Source of the DNA: Aquimonas sp041395245
Lineage (GTDB): Bacteria > Pseudomonadota > Gammaproteobacteria > Xanthomonadales > Xanthomonadaceae
Reading direction: 5' to 3'
DNA length: 64,000 nt
Assembly: GCA_041395245.1 (NCBI GenBank)
Contig: JAWLAY010000004.1
Location: forward strand, 337,085-401,084
In this document: positions 43,065 through 51,426 of the stretch, in pieces
Numbering within the stretch: the stretch's first letter is position 1
Layout of the letters: the number at the start of each line of letters is the position of its first letter
Position numbers and translations under genes: made by a program
The notes under the pieces: generated by a model
The model's database searches: none
What the model was told of the DNA's origin: nothing
The model's input: the letters and a program-made list of their open reading frames with translations, nothing else

Positions 43065-44098
43065 AACGGCGGGTCCTCAAACAGATCCGCAACGGGCGCC
43101 TTCTGCGGCTTCAACCCCAGCATGCGCCAAGTCTTCGATGACGCCATTCGTCCGCGCGCCGTGCGCACCAGATAGCCCTGCTGGATCAGATACGGCTCAA
43201 TGACGTCCTCAATCGTGCCGCGATCCTCACTGATCGCTGCCGCCAGCGATTCCACGCCCACCGGACCCCCATCGAAGTTCTCGACCAGAGTACGCAGCAG
43301 GCGACGATCCAGTTCATCGAACCCCTCACTATCCACCTTCACCATCGCCATGGCTTGCTGAGCAGCCTGCAGGGTGATCACACCGTCGGCACGGACCTGT
43401 GCGTAGTCGCGAGCGCGCCGCAACAGGCGATTGGCGATGCGCGGCGTGCCGCGTGAACGGCGGGCGATCTCCGCCGCGCCCTCGGGTGCGCACTGAATGT
43501 TCAGGATGCGCGCCGAGCGCCGCACGATGTCAGTGAGCTCTTCCGCCGAATAGAACTCCAGGCGCTGCACGATACCGAAGCGATCACGCAGCGGACTGGT
43601 CAACAGACCGGCACGGGTGGTCGCGCCAATCAAGGTGAAGGGCGGCAGATCCAACTTGATCGAGCGCGCCGAGGGGCCTTCGCCGATCATGATGTCGATC
43701 TGATAGTCCTCCATCGCGGGATAGAGGATTTCCTCGACGACCGGCGACAGCCGATGAATCTCGTCGACAAACAACACGTCGTGCGGTTGCAGATTGGTCA
43801 ACAGCGCGGCGAGATCGCCCGCACGCTCGATCACCGGACCGGAGGTCTGACGCAAGTTGACGCCCAGCTCATTGGCGATCACATGCGACAGCGTGGTCTT
43901 GCCCAATCCGGGCGGTCCGAAAATCAGCACGTGATCCATGGCCTCGCCGCGCCGCTTGGCCGCTTCGATATAGATCTTCATCTGCTCGCGCACCGGCTGC
44001 TGGCCGAGATAGTCATCCAGCACGCGCGGCCGGATGGACGCCTCCAGGCGTGCTTCGTCAAGGGATTCCTCGGGAGATACGATGCGGTTTTCAGACAT
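43061..44098 (-). CDS. ruvB: Holliday junction branch migration ATPase RuvB
   Basis: A 345-residue AAA+ motor. Walker A is GPPGLGKTTL near residue 62, Walker B DEIHRL, and the arginine finger region GATTRAGLL; the C-terminal winged helix follows (IEPYLIQQGYLVRT). Length is typical. It lies 93 bases downstream of ruvA and is coupled to ybgC. Confidence 0.98.
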   Translation of the reverse strand: MSENRIVSPEESLDEARLEASIRPRVLDDYLGQQPVREQMKIYIEAAKRRGEAMDHVLIFGPPGLGKTTLSHVIANELGVNLRQTSGPVIERAGDLAALLTNLQPHDVLFVDEIHRLSPVVEEILYPAMEDYQIDIMIGEGPSARSIKLDLPPFTLIGATTRAGLLTSPLRDRFGIVQRLEFYSAEELTDIVRRSARILNIQCAPEGAAEIARRSRGTPRIANRLLRRARDYAQVRADGVITLQAAQQAMAMVKVDSEGFDELDRRLLRTLVENFDGGPVGVESLAAAISEDRGTIEDVIEPYLIQQGYLVRTARGRMASSKTWRMLGLKPQKAPVADLFEDPPL

Positions 44099-44191
44099 TG
44101 AATTTGCGTCGCTGAATGCGGGAATGGCGAGCGCCTTCCGTGGAACGCAGTCTACGGACTCGGCTCAGGCATTGCAGCCCTGCGCCGCGCA

Positions 44192-44794
44192 TCACTGGCG
44201 CAATGCAGATTGAAGCGCCTTGCGGATCAACTGTTCAGCGCTGTCGCCGTCGGTCTTGATCTTTTCGACCATGCGCTGCGCTTCCGCAGGTTTGTAGCCC
44301 AGTTGCTGCAGGGCGACCAAGGCCTCCGACAAGGGATCGTGTGGCACCACACCACCTTGACCCACGCTCGCCATCGGCAAGCCTGCACCAAGCGCACTGG
44401 CGCGATCCCGCAGCTCCACGATCATGCGTTCGGCGGTTTTCTTGCCGATGCCGGGAATGCGACACAGGGCAGTCACATCGCCGGACTGCAGCAGTCGACC
44501 GAACTCGTCGACACTGACGCCGGAGAGAATGGCCAGTGCGATCTTGGCGCCGATGCCGGTCACCTTCTGCACTTCGCGAAACAGACGGCGCTCGGATTCC
44601 CTCAGAAAGCCGTAGAGATTCACCGCGTCTTCTTTCTGCGCGTAGTGCGTGAACAGACTGACCTCTCGCCCCAATTCCGGCAGGTCATAGAAGGTGCTCA
44701 TCGGCGCATCCAGTTCATAGCCCACGCCATGGACATCGATGACCAGTTGCGGCGGCGCTTTGTGAATCAGGATGCCGCGTAGTCGTCCGATCAT
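44192..44794 (-). CDS. ruvA: Holliday junction DNA-binding protein RuvA
   Basis: A 200-residue protein starting MIGRLRGILIHK, with the OB domain, two helix-hairpin-helix motifs (VTGIGAKIALAIL and IPGIGKKTAERMI) and the C-terminal RuvB-binding domain (ALVALQQLGYKPAEA). It lies 22 bases downstream of ruvC. Confidence 0.98.
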   Translation of the reverse strand: MIGRLRGILIHKAPPQLVIDVHGVGYELDAPMSTFYDLPELGREVSLFTHYAQKEDAVNLYGFLRESERRLFREVQKVTGIGAKIALAILSGVSVDEFGRLLQSGDVTALCRIPGIGKKTAERMIVELRDRASALGAGLPMASVGQGGVVPHDPLSEALVALQQLGYKPAEAQRMVEKIKTDGDSAEQLIRKALQSALRQ

Positions 44795-44816
44795 GTCTTG
44801 CTCCTGTGCGATGCGC

Positions 44817-45386
44817 TCAACGTCCGCCGCGACGGCGAATCAGCGCGGACGCCGCCACGCCCGTGCGTTGTGCCAAGGTACGTGTATGGCCGTGGGTGAT
44901 CGCGACGGCCAGGGCGTCAGCCGCATCGGCCTGTAGATTTTTCTCGATTCCCAACAGCATGCTGGTCATGTACTGCACCTGGGTCTTGTCGGCCGCACCG
45001 CGACCGACCACCGCCCCTTTGATCTGCATCGGCGAATACTCATGTACCGGCAAATCACGCGACACCGCAGCGCAGATCGCCGCACCGCGTGCCTGACCGA
45101 GCTTGAGCGCGGAATCCGGGTTCTTGGCAAGGAATACGCGTTCGATGGCGACTTCCTCGGGGTGGTAGTGATCGATCAAGTCCCAGATGCCATCCAGTAT
45201 GGCCTTCAGTCGTCGCGGAAAATGCTCATCGCCACCCACGTGCAAGGCGCTGTGGTGGACGTGCACGCAACGTCCGATCGCGTCGGCATCGACGATACCG
45301 ATGCCCGTCCGCACCGAGCCGGGATCGATGCCCAGAATGCGTGTCGCGCGAAGCGTTGCGCCGATGCCAGAGGTCGTCACACTCAC
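44817..45386 (-). CDS. ruvC: Holliday junction resolvase RuvC
   Basis: A 189-residue resolvase with the catalytic acid in ILGIDPGSVRTG, then ERVFLAKN and the C-terminal DAADALAVAITH. The start is a GTG at 45386 that overlaps the upstream HAD gene by 4 bases (GTGA); a later start is possible because the first 12 residues are not conserved in the family. yebC, a common upstream neighbour, is absent here. Confidence 0.95.
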   Translation of the reverse strand: MSVTTSGIGATLRATRILGIDPGSVRTGIGIVDADAIGRCVHVHHSALHVGGDEHFPRRLKAILDGIWDLIDHYHPEEVAIERVFLAKNPDSALKLGQARGAAICAAVSRDLPVHEYSPMQIKGAVVGRGAADKTQVQYMTSMLLGIEKNLQADAADALAVAITHGHTRTLAQRTGVAASALIRRRGGR

Positions 45387-46096
45387 GCCGCCCCCAGCGC
45401 ACGCAGCGCGGCAGGCACCTCACTCGGGGTCGCCACCACGCGCAGTCGTGCATGCGACTGATCCACCGCGTGTTCGTTCTCCAGAGCCCAGGTGACGTGA
45501 TACGGCACGTGCACACCGGCCCCACCCAGCGCCAATACGGGCTCGATATCCGAGCGCAGGGAGTTGCCCACCATCACGAAGCGTTCGGGCGGCACCTCGC
45601 ATTCGCGCAGGACGCGCGCATAGGCGGCCTGATCCTTTTCGGAGACGATTTCGATCCGGGGAAACAGCGCTTGCAGGCCAGACACCGCGATCTTGCTCTC
45701 CTGATGGAACAGGTCGCCCTTGGTGATCAGCAGCAGTGGTGCCATCGTGGCCGCCGCGTCCAACGCCGCGGCGATACCCGGCAGCAGTTCGACCGGATGC
45801 GCCAATACATCCTTGCCCAACTGCACCAGACGATGCACATCGGCGCCACTGATGCGCTCGTCCGTCAGCGCGATGGCGGTTTCAATCATCGACAGACACA
45901 TGCCTTTGGCGCCGTAGCCGAAAAGCTTGATGTTGCGCCGCTCGACCGCCAGCAGCTCGTCATGCACCCGCGCGTCCTGAAGATCGACGTAGCGCCCGAC
46001 GATGGCTTCGAACTCGGCATGCGCACGCTGGAAATACACCTCGCTGTGCCAGAGGGTGTCGTCGGCATCAAAGCCGATCAAGTCAAAAGTCGACAT
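45383..46096 (-). CDS. HAD family hydrolase
   Basis: A 237-residue haloacid dehalogenase-like phosphatase. Motif I is DADDTLWHSE near residue 8, motif II LLITKG, motif III lies in the EKDQAAYARVL region and motif IV is VGNSLRSDIEPVLA. The substrate is unknown. The start at 46096 gives MSTFDLIGFDADDTL. It overlaps ruvC at its 3' end and diverges from trpE across a 166-base gap. Confidence 0.88.
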   Translation of the reverse strand: MSTFDLIGFDADDTLWHSEVYFQRAHAEFEAIVGRYVDLQDARVHDELLAVERRNIKLFGYGAKGMCLSMIETAIALTDERISGADVHRLVQLGKDVLAHPVELLPGIAAALDAAATMAPLLLITKGDLFHQESKIAVSGLQALFPRIEIVSEKDQAAYARVLRECEVPPERFVMVGNSLRSDIEPVLALGGAGVHVPYHVTWALENEHAVDQSHARLRVVATPSEVPAALRALGAA

Positions 46097-46262
46097 GCAG
46101 GTTCCATCGGACGCCGCGCAGGAAGCGCTGGGCAAGCGCGACTATTGTCGCCTTTGCACGGTCCTGCTTGCCACATGACATTCCACTCCGGGAGGCTCCG
46201 CAGGTCAGCGGCACCGGATAGGCACTGGCATACTTCCGGCTCCTCGATTGCCCGAGCCTGCC

Positions 46263-47738
46263 GTGATTTCCCCCGCCGAGTTCCAAGCCCTTGCCACCGA
46301 AGGCTATACGCGCATCCCGCTGGTGCGCGAACTGCTGTCTGACCTGGATACGCCGCTGTCGGTGTACCTGAAACTGGCGGACGGCCCCAACGCCTACCTG
46401 TTCGAATCGGTGCAAGGCGGTGAAACCTGGGCGCGCTACTCGATCATCGGGCTGCCTGCACGACGGGTCTACACGCTGCGCGGACATCAGCTCAGCATCG
46501 AAGACTGCGGCGAAGTGTCGGAAACCCGTGAAGTCCAAGACCCGATTGCGGAAATCGATGCCCTGCGGGCGAGCTTCCGTGTACCGAAGCTCGATGGCCT
46601 GCCCGCCTTTACCGGTGGTCTGGTCGGCTATTTCGGCTTCGAAACCATCGGCTGGATCGAACCGCGTTTCGCCAAGGTGGACAAGCCCGACATGTTGGGC
46701 ACACCCGATGCGCTGTTGATGCTGAGCGAAGAAGTCGCCGTGTTCGACAACCTGCATGGCAAGCTGTATCTGGTGGTGCATGTCGATCCTGCTCAGCCGC
46801 AGGCCTATGCGCGCGGTGTTCGGCGCCTGGATGAACTCACCCACCGTTTGCGTCACACCGGGCGCAGCTACCCCGAAGTGCTGGACCCTTCGGTGGTCAA
46901 TGAAACGGACTTCATTTCCGGCTTCACCAAGGAAGGCTTTCTCGCCGCGGTGGAACGCTGCAAGTCCTACATCCGCGCGGGCGACATTTTCCAGGTCGTG
47001 CTGTCGCAGCGCATGTCGATCCCGTTCCGCGCGCGGCCCGTCGATGTCTATCGCGCGCTGCGGGCACTGAACCCGTCGCCGTACATGTATTTCATCGACC
47101 TGGGCAGCACCCAGATTGTCGGCTCCTCGCCGGAAATCCTGGTCCGGCTGGAAGCCGGACACATCACCCTGCGCCCGATTGCCGGGACGCGTCCGCGCGG
47201 CGCCACGGCAGAACAGGATCAATTGCTGGAAGCCGAACTGCTGACCGACCCGAAGGAACGCGCCGAGCATTTGATGTTGATCGATCTGGGCCGCAACGAT
47301 GTCGGTCGGGTGGCGCGCACGGGCAGCGTCAGCGTGCCGGATCGCTTCATCGTCGAACGTTATTCGCACGTCATGCACATTGTCAGTCAGGTCGAAGGCG
47401 AACTCGCCGATGGCCTGAGTTTCGGTGATGTGCTGCGCGCCACCTTTCCGGCTGGCACGGTCAGCGGTGCCCCCAAGATTCGCGCGCTTGAAGTCATCCA
47501 GGAACTGGAACCGGTCAAACGCAACATCTACTCGGGCGCGGTCGGCTATCTGGGCTGGCACGGCGACGCGGACACCGCCATCGCCATCCGCACGGCGGTC
47601 ATCCAGGACGGACGCCTGCATGTGCAGGCCGGTGCAGGCATCGTGTTCGACTCCGACCCGGAACTGGAATGGCAGGAAACGCTCAACAAGGGACGCGCCC
47701 TGTTCCGTGCCGTGGCGCGCGCAGCGGGCGGGTTGTAA
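46263..47738 (+). CDS. trpE: Anthranilate synthase component I
   Basis: A 491-residue TrpE that makes anthranilate from chorismate in tryptophan synthesis. The N-terminal tryptophan-binding region (LLSDLDTPLSVYLKL) and the chorismate-binding core (PIAGTRPRGAT, LGRNDVGRV, GAVGYLGWHGD) are present. The GTG start at 46263 gives MISPAEFQALATEGYTR, which fits relatives better than the TTG at 46248. trpG does not follow, so the amidotransferase gene is elsewhere. I see no Trp-rich leader peptide upstream. Confidence 0.95.
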   Translation: MISPAEFQALATEGYTRIPLVRELLSDLDTPLSVYLKLADGPNAYLFESVQGGETWARYSIIGLPARRVYTLRGHQLSIEDCGEVSETREVQDPIAEIDALRASFRVPKLDGLPAFTGGLVGYFGFETIGWIEPRFAKVDKPDMLGTPDALLMLSEEVAVFDNLHGKLYLVVHVDPAQPQAYARGVRRLDELTHRLRHTGRSYPEVLDPSVVNETDFISGFTKEGFLAAVERCKSYIRAGDIFQVVLSQRMSIPFRARPVDVYRALRALNPSPYMYFIDLGSTQIVGSSPEILVRLEAGHITLRPIAGTRPRGATAEQDQLLEAELLTDPKERAEHLMLIDLGRNDVGRVARTGSVSVPDRFIVERYSHVMHIVSQVEGELADGLSFGDVLRATFPAGTVSGAPKIRALEVIQELEPVKRNIYSGAVGYLGWHGDADTAIAIRTAVIQDGRLHVQAGAGIVFDSDPELEWQETLNKGRALFRAVARAAGGL

Positions 47739-47743
47739 GCACG

Positions 47744-47769
47744 CCGCGGCGGCCTGCCCGCCGCCGCGG
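47744..47769. terminator. GC hairpin between trpE and the ECF sigma gene
   Basis: A perfect 10-bp stem (CCGCGGCGGC with GCCGCCGCGG, loop ctgccc) sits between the convergent stop codons of trpE and the sigma factor gene. It lacks a T run on both strands, so it is a structural hairpin and only possibly a terminator. Confidence 0.35.
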
Positions 47770-47770
47770 A

Positions 47771-48409
47771 TCAGCCGTTGAGTTGACGACTGAGAAAGGC
47801 GCGCGCAAATCGCAGATCGCGGTCGACCGTCGCGACCGACACCGCCAGCACCTCGGCAATCTCTTCGCGCTGCATGCCAGCGAAGTAATTCATCTCGATC
47901 ACCCGCGCCGTGCGCTCATCCTGCGCACGTAGCTGATCCATCGCCTGATCCAGCGCCAGCAGGTCGATTTCGTTGCGGGTCTGCGACTGCGAATCCAGCG
48001 CGCCCAGTGTCACCATTGCGGCACCGCCGCCACGCTTGGCGGCCATACGAGCACGCGCGTGATCCACCAGCACGGCACGCATCTGCAGCGCGGCAATGGC
48101 GAGAAAATGCGAACGGTTCTGCCAGTCTGCGCCCTGCCCCATCAGCCGCAACAAGGCTTCGTGGACCAAAGCGGTCGGCTCCAGCGTCGGCGTGCGGTCA
48201 TTCGAGCCGATGCGCGACGAGGCCATGCGTCGCAACAGCGCATACACCTCGGGAAGCAGACGATCCAGCGCACTGCGGTCCCCTCCGCGCCAGGCCTGCA
48301 GCAGTTGCGTCAGTTCACTGTCGGCCAGCGTCATCTCCGGCAGAGGCTGGGTGATTTCTTCCGTGAGATCGTTGCTCGGCAGCATGGCGGAATGATCAAC
48401 CAATCCCAT
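47771..48409 (-). CDS. ECF-type RNA polymerase sigma factor
   Basis: A protein of about 212 residues (TIGR02999-like ECF group). Region 2 (LLQAWRGGDRSALDRLLPEVY) is cited here by its start LLQAWRGGDRS; it is followed by VHEALLRL and an HTH region 4 (EIAEVLAVSVATVDRDLRFAR). Such factors are often next to a kinase or anti-sigma gene; none is adjacent here. The start is uncertain: ATGs at 48436, 48409 and 48385 all lack a clear ribosome-binding site. The 48409 start overlaps the upstream symporter by 14 bases. Confidence 0.82.
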   Translation of the reverse strand: MGLVDHSAMLPSNDLTEEITQPLPEMTLADSELTQLLQAWRGGDRSALDRLLPEVYALLRRMASSRIGSNDRTPTLEPTALVHEALLRLMGQGADWQNRSHFLAIAALQMRAVLVDHARARMAAKRGGGAAMVTLGALDSQSQTRNEIDLLALDQAMDQLRAQDERTARVIEMNYFAGMQREEIAEVLAVSVATVDRDLRFARAFLSRQLNG

Positions 48410-49685
48410 GCTGCGGCGGCGTCGGCTCGGTCGCATTTTCAAGCTCTGCCGCGACTTGATCCTCGGTCCGCAACTGACCTTCCCACTTCGACACCACCGC
48501 CGTGGCCACGCTGTTGCCGATCACGTTGGTCGCCGAGCGTGCCATGTCGAGGAAATGATCGATACCCAGCAGGAGCAGCAGACCTGCCTCAGGAATATTG
48601 AACTGCGCCAAGGTTGCGGCAATCACAACCAGGGAAGCACGCGGCACACCGGCCATGCCCTTCGACGTGACCATCAAGATCAGCAGCATCGTCATCTGCT
48701 GCGCCAAGCTCAGTTCGATGCCATACGCCTGCGCAATGAAGACCGTCGCAAACGTGCAGTACATCATCGAACCATCCAGGTTGAACGAGTACCCCAAGGG
48801 CAGAACAAACGAGGCGATACGGTTGGGGCAGCCGAATCGCTCCAACAAAGCCAGCGTTTTCGGAAGGGCCGCCTCGCTGGAGGCGGTCGAGAACGCCAGC
48901 AAGGTCGGCTCACGAACCGCCTTGAACAAGCTGAACGCGCGGCCTCGCAGCACGAACCATGCCGCGACGAATAGCAGCAGCCAGAGCAGCAAGATGCCCA
49001 AGTAGAACTCGGCCATGAACGTGCCATAGGTCAGCAGCACACCCAGTCCGCTTTTCGCAATCGCCGACGCGACCGCAGCAAACACCGCAAAGGGCGCGAA
49101 CCACATCACCAGCATGGTCACCTTGAGCATCACGTAGGACAGCCCTTCCAGCGCATCCACCAGTGCCTTGGCCTTTTCGCCCACACCGGCACAGCCCACA
49201 CCGAAAAACACCGAGAACACCACGATCTGCAGAATCTCGTTCCTGGCCATGCCATCAACAATGCTGGACGGCACCAGGTGGGTCACGAACTCCGCCAGGG
49301 TCAAGCCTGTTGCCACGATGCCCGAGCTGGTGCCAGCGTCCGGCAGTTCGATCGTCAGGCCGACGCCAGGCTGAAACAGATTGACCAGTACCAGGCCTAA
49401 TGTCAGCGACATCAGCGACGCCCCGACAAACCACAGCATGGCCTTCAGGCCGATCCTTCCCACCACCGCGACATCGCCCATCTTGGCGATGCCGACGGCC
49501 AGGGTGGCAAACACCAGCGGCGCGATGATCATCTTGATCAGCCGCAGGAACACGGTGGTGACCAGACTGAAGTGCTGAACGATGGACGTAACGTCGTCCA
49601 CCGCGTAATGGATGGCCATGCCACACAGCACGCCCAACGCCAGCGCGATCAGAATCCAGCGGGTCAGTTTGTTTCCAGAGGTCAT
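48396..49685 (-). CDS. Dicarboxylate/amino acid:cation symporter (DAACS)
   Basis: A 429-residue transporter with about eight membrane helices and two re-entrant hairpins. Substrate and ion motifs are visible: STASSEAALPKTL (serine-rich hairpin), YSFNLDGSMMY and the last helix with DMARSATNVIGN. It is related to GltP (glutamate/aspartate) and DctA (C4-dicarboxylates); I cannot choose between them. The ECF gene follows in the same direction. Confidence 0.93.
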   Translation of the reverse strand: MTSGNKLTRWILIALALGVLCGMAIHYAVDDVTSIVQHFSLVTTVFLRLIKMIIAPLVFATLAVGIAKMGDVAVVGRIGLKAMLWFVGASLMSLTLGLVLVNLFQPGVGLTIELPDAGTSSGIVATGLTLAEFVTHLVPSSIVDGMARNEILQIVVFSVFFGVGCAGVGEKAKALVDALEGLSYVMLKVTMLVMWFAPFAVFAAVASAIAKSGLGVLLTYGTFMAEFYLGILLLWLLLFVAAWFVLRGRAFSLFKAVREPTLLAFSTASSEAALPKTLALLERFGCPNRIASFVLPLGYSFNLDGSMMYCTFATVFIAQAYGIELSLAQQMTMLLILMVTSKGMAGVPRASLVVIAATLAQFNIPEAGLLLLLGIDHFLDMARSATNVIGNSVATAVVSKWEGQLRTEDQVAAELENATEPTPPQHGIG

Positions 49686-49727
49686 GCATTTGGTCCTGAG
49701 CGCCGGCGAACCGGCAGCGGGAAAGAC

Positions 49728-51254
49728 TTAGGGCTGCCGGGAAGATGGGCCACGCACCGTGTGCCAGTAGGCATCCAGTTCACGACGGACCACCGGCAAC
49801 AACAGATAGACGCCAATCAGATTGGGGATGGCCATGATGAACAGCAGACCGTCGGCAAGGTCCACCACACTGGCCAGCGGCATGGTGCAACCGACAACGA
49901 TGCCGATCAGGTAGATCAGCTTGAACCCATACAGCGCAGCGTGTGATCCACCGGCCAGAAAGCTGGCCGCTTTGGCACCGTAATAGGCCCAGGTCACCAT
50001 GGTCGAATAGGCGAACAGCAGCACCGCCAGAGTAAGGAAATACGGGAACCACGAGGACACCGTGGCAAACGCGTTCGACGTCAGTTGCACCCCATCCGCG
50101 TTGCCATGCAGATACTGCCCTGAGATCACGATGACCAGCGCCGTCATGCTGCAGACCACCACGGTATCGATGAACGGCTCCCACAAGGCCACGAAGCCTT
50201 CGGTGACAGGCTGGTTTGTCTTCACCGCCGAATGCGCAATGGCCGCCGAGCCCAGTCCTGCCTCGTTGGAGAACGCCGCGCGCCGGAATCCCACGATCAG
50301 GGCACCCAACACCCCACCCTGTACGCCTTCAGCGGTGAAGGCACCGTCCCAGATCGCCAGCACGGCGTCGGGCACGTGCGCAATGTTCACCACAATCACC
50401 ACCAGTCCGGCCAGCAGATACAGCGCCGCCATGACGGGAACGAGCTTCTCGGTGACCCTGCCGATGCGGGTGATCCCGCCCAGGACGACCACGCCCGTGA
50501 GTATGGCCATCACGCCACCAAATACCCACGCACGTTGCGCGAGCCAGCTATCGCTGCCGCCGGTAACGGCAACGATCTGCGCGTAAGCCTGATTGGACTG
50601 GAACATGCCGCCAGCGCCAATCGCGCCGAGCATGGTGCAGACGGCAAAGACGATGGCCAACAGCCAGCCCAGCCAACGCAGCCGCGGATACTCTTCGGCC
50701 ACACCACGAGTCAGGTAATACATCGGACCACCCGACACCGTGCCATTGGCATGCTGACGCCGGTATTTGACGCCCAGGGTGCACTCGGCGAACTTCGCCG
50801 ACATGCCCAGCACGCCAGCCAGAATCATCCACAGCGTGGCACCGGGACCGCCAAGGGTGATCGCGACCGCAACCCCCGCGATATTGCCCAGTCCCACCGT
50901 ACCCGAGACCGCCGAGGTGAGCGCCTGAAAATGGCTGACCTCACCGTCCGCACCATCATGGTGATGACTGAAATCACCACGCAGCAGATGAAAGCCGTGC
51001 ATGAAGCCGCGCAGATTGATGAAGCGCAGCGCCAGGGTGCAGACCAATGCGCCCGCCACCAGCCAACCCACGATCAAGGGAAACATGACTTCGCCGGACG
51101 CCGTCTGCACCGGGACCGCATGAAAAATCAGCGCCGACACCGCGTCGGCGATAGGTCGTAACCAGGCGTCAATCTGCTGATCGAGGCTGATTTGCGCACC
51201 ATGAACGCGCGCAGTCGCGCCGACATCCTGGATGACACTGGCAAAACTCGTCAT
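49728..51254 (-). CDS. Sodium:alanine symporter family (AGCS) transporter
   Basis: A 508-residue transporter with about eleven helices. The family signature is present (GTVGLGNIAGVAVAI near residue 115, then GGPMYYL, and later RRAAFSNEAGLGSAAIAH). It should import alanine or glycine with sodium. The start at 51254 follows GGGGAA; the upstream in-frame codons are Arg-rich and not part of the protein. The 172-base gap to batD shows nothing I can support. Confidence 0.93.
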   Translation of the reverse strand: MTSFASVIQDVGATARVHGAQISLDQQIDAWLRPIADAVSALIFHAVPVQTASGEVMFPLIVGWLVAGALVCTLALRFINLRGFMHGFHLLRGDFSHHHDGADGEVSHFQALTSAVSGTVGLGNIAGVAVAITLGGPGATLWMILAGVLGMSAKFAECTLGVKYRRQHANGTVSGGPMYYLTRGVAEEYPRLRWLGWLLAIVFAVCTMLGAIGAGGMFQSNQAYAQIVAVTGGSDSWLAQRAWVFGGVMAILTGVVVLGGITRIGRVTEKLVPVMAALYLLAGLVVIVVNIAHVPDAVLAIWDGAFTAEGVQGGVLGALIVGFRRAAFSNEAGLGSAAIAHSAVKTNQPVTEGFVALWEPFIDTVVVCSMTALVIVISGQYLHGNADGVQLTSNAFATVSSWFPYFLTLAVLLFAYSTMVTWAYYGAKAASFLAGGSHAALYGFKLIYLIGIVVGCTMPLASVVDLADGLLFIMAIPNLIGVYLLLPVVRRELDAYWHTVRGPSSRQP

Positions 51255-51426
51255 TCGTTGGCTTTCCCCGAGGGGTCGCGCCGTCCGCGACCGTGACTGC
51301 GGCATGCCCTCTCACGCCGCACTGCATGCCTGTGGCGATGCAGTCGAACGGATGGTACACCAGCCCTCGGTCCACCCATCGTGTCGGCGCGGTCGCGGAC
51401 CCGACAAGCAGTGGACCGGCCGCGGC

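Noticed and set aside
46097..46262. Tryptophan attenuator or leader peptide before trpE
   Set aside because: No short frame with repeated Trp codons and no competing hairpins with a T run were found.
46083..47621. 512-codon minus-strand frame opposite trpE
   Set aside because: Antisense shadow of a GC-rich gene. Its composition is unlike a real protein and trpE is certain.
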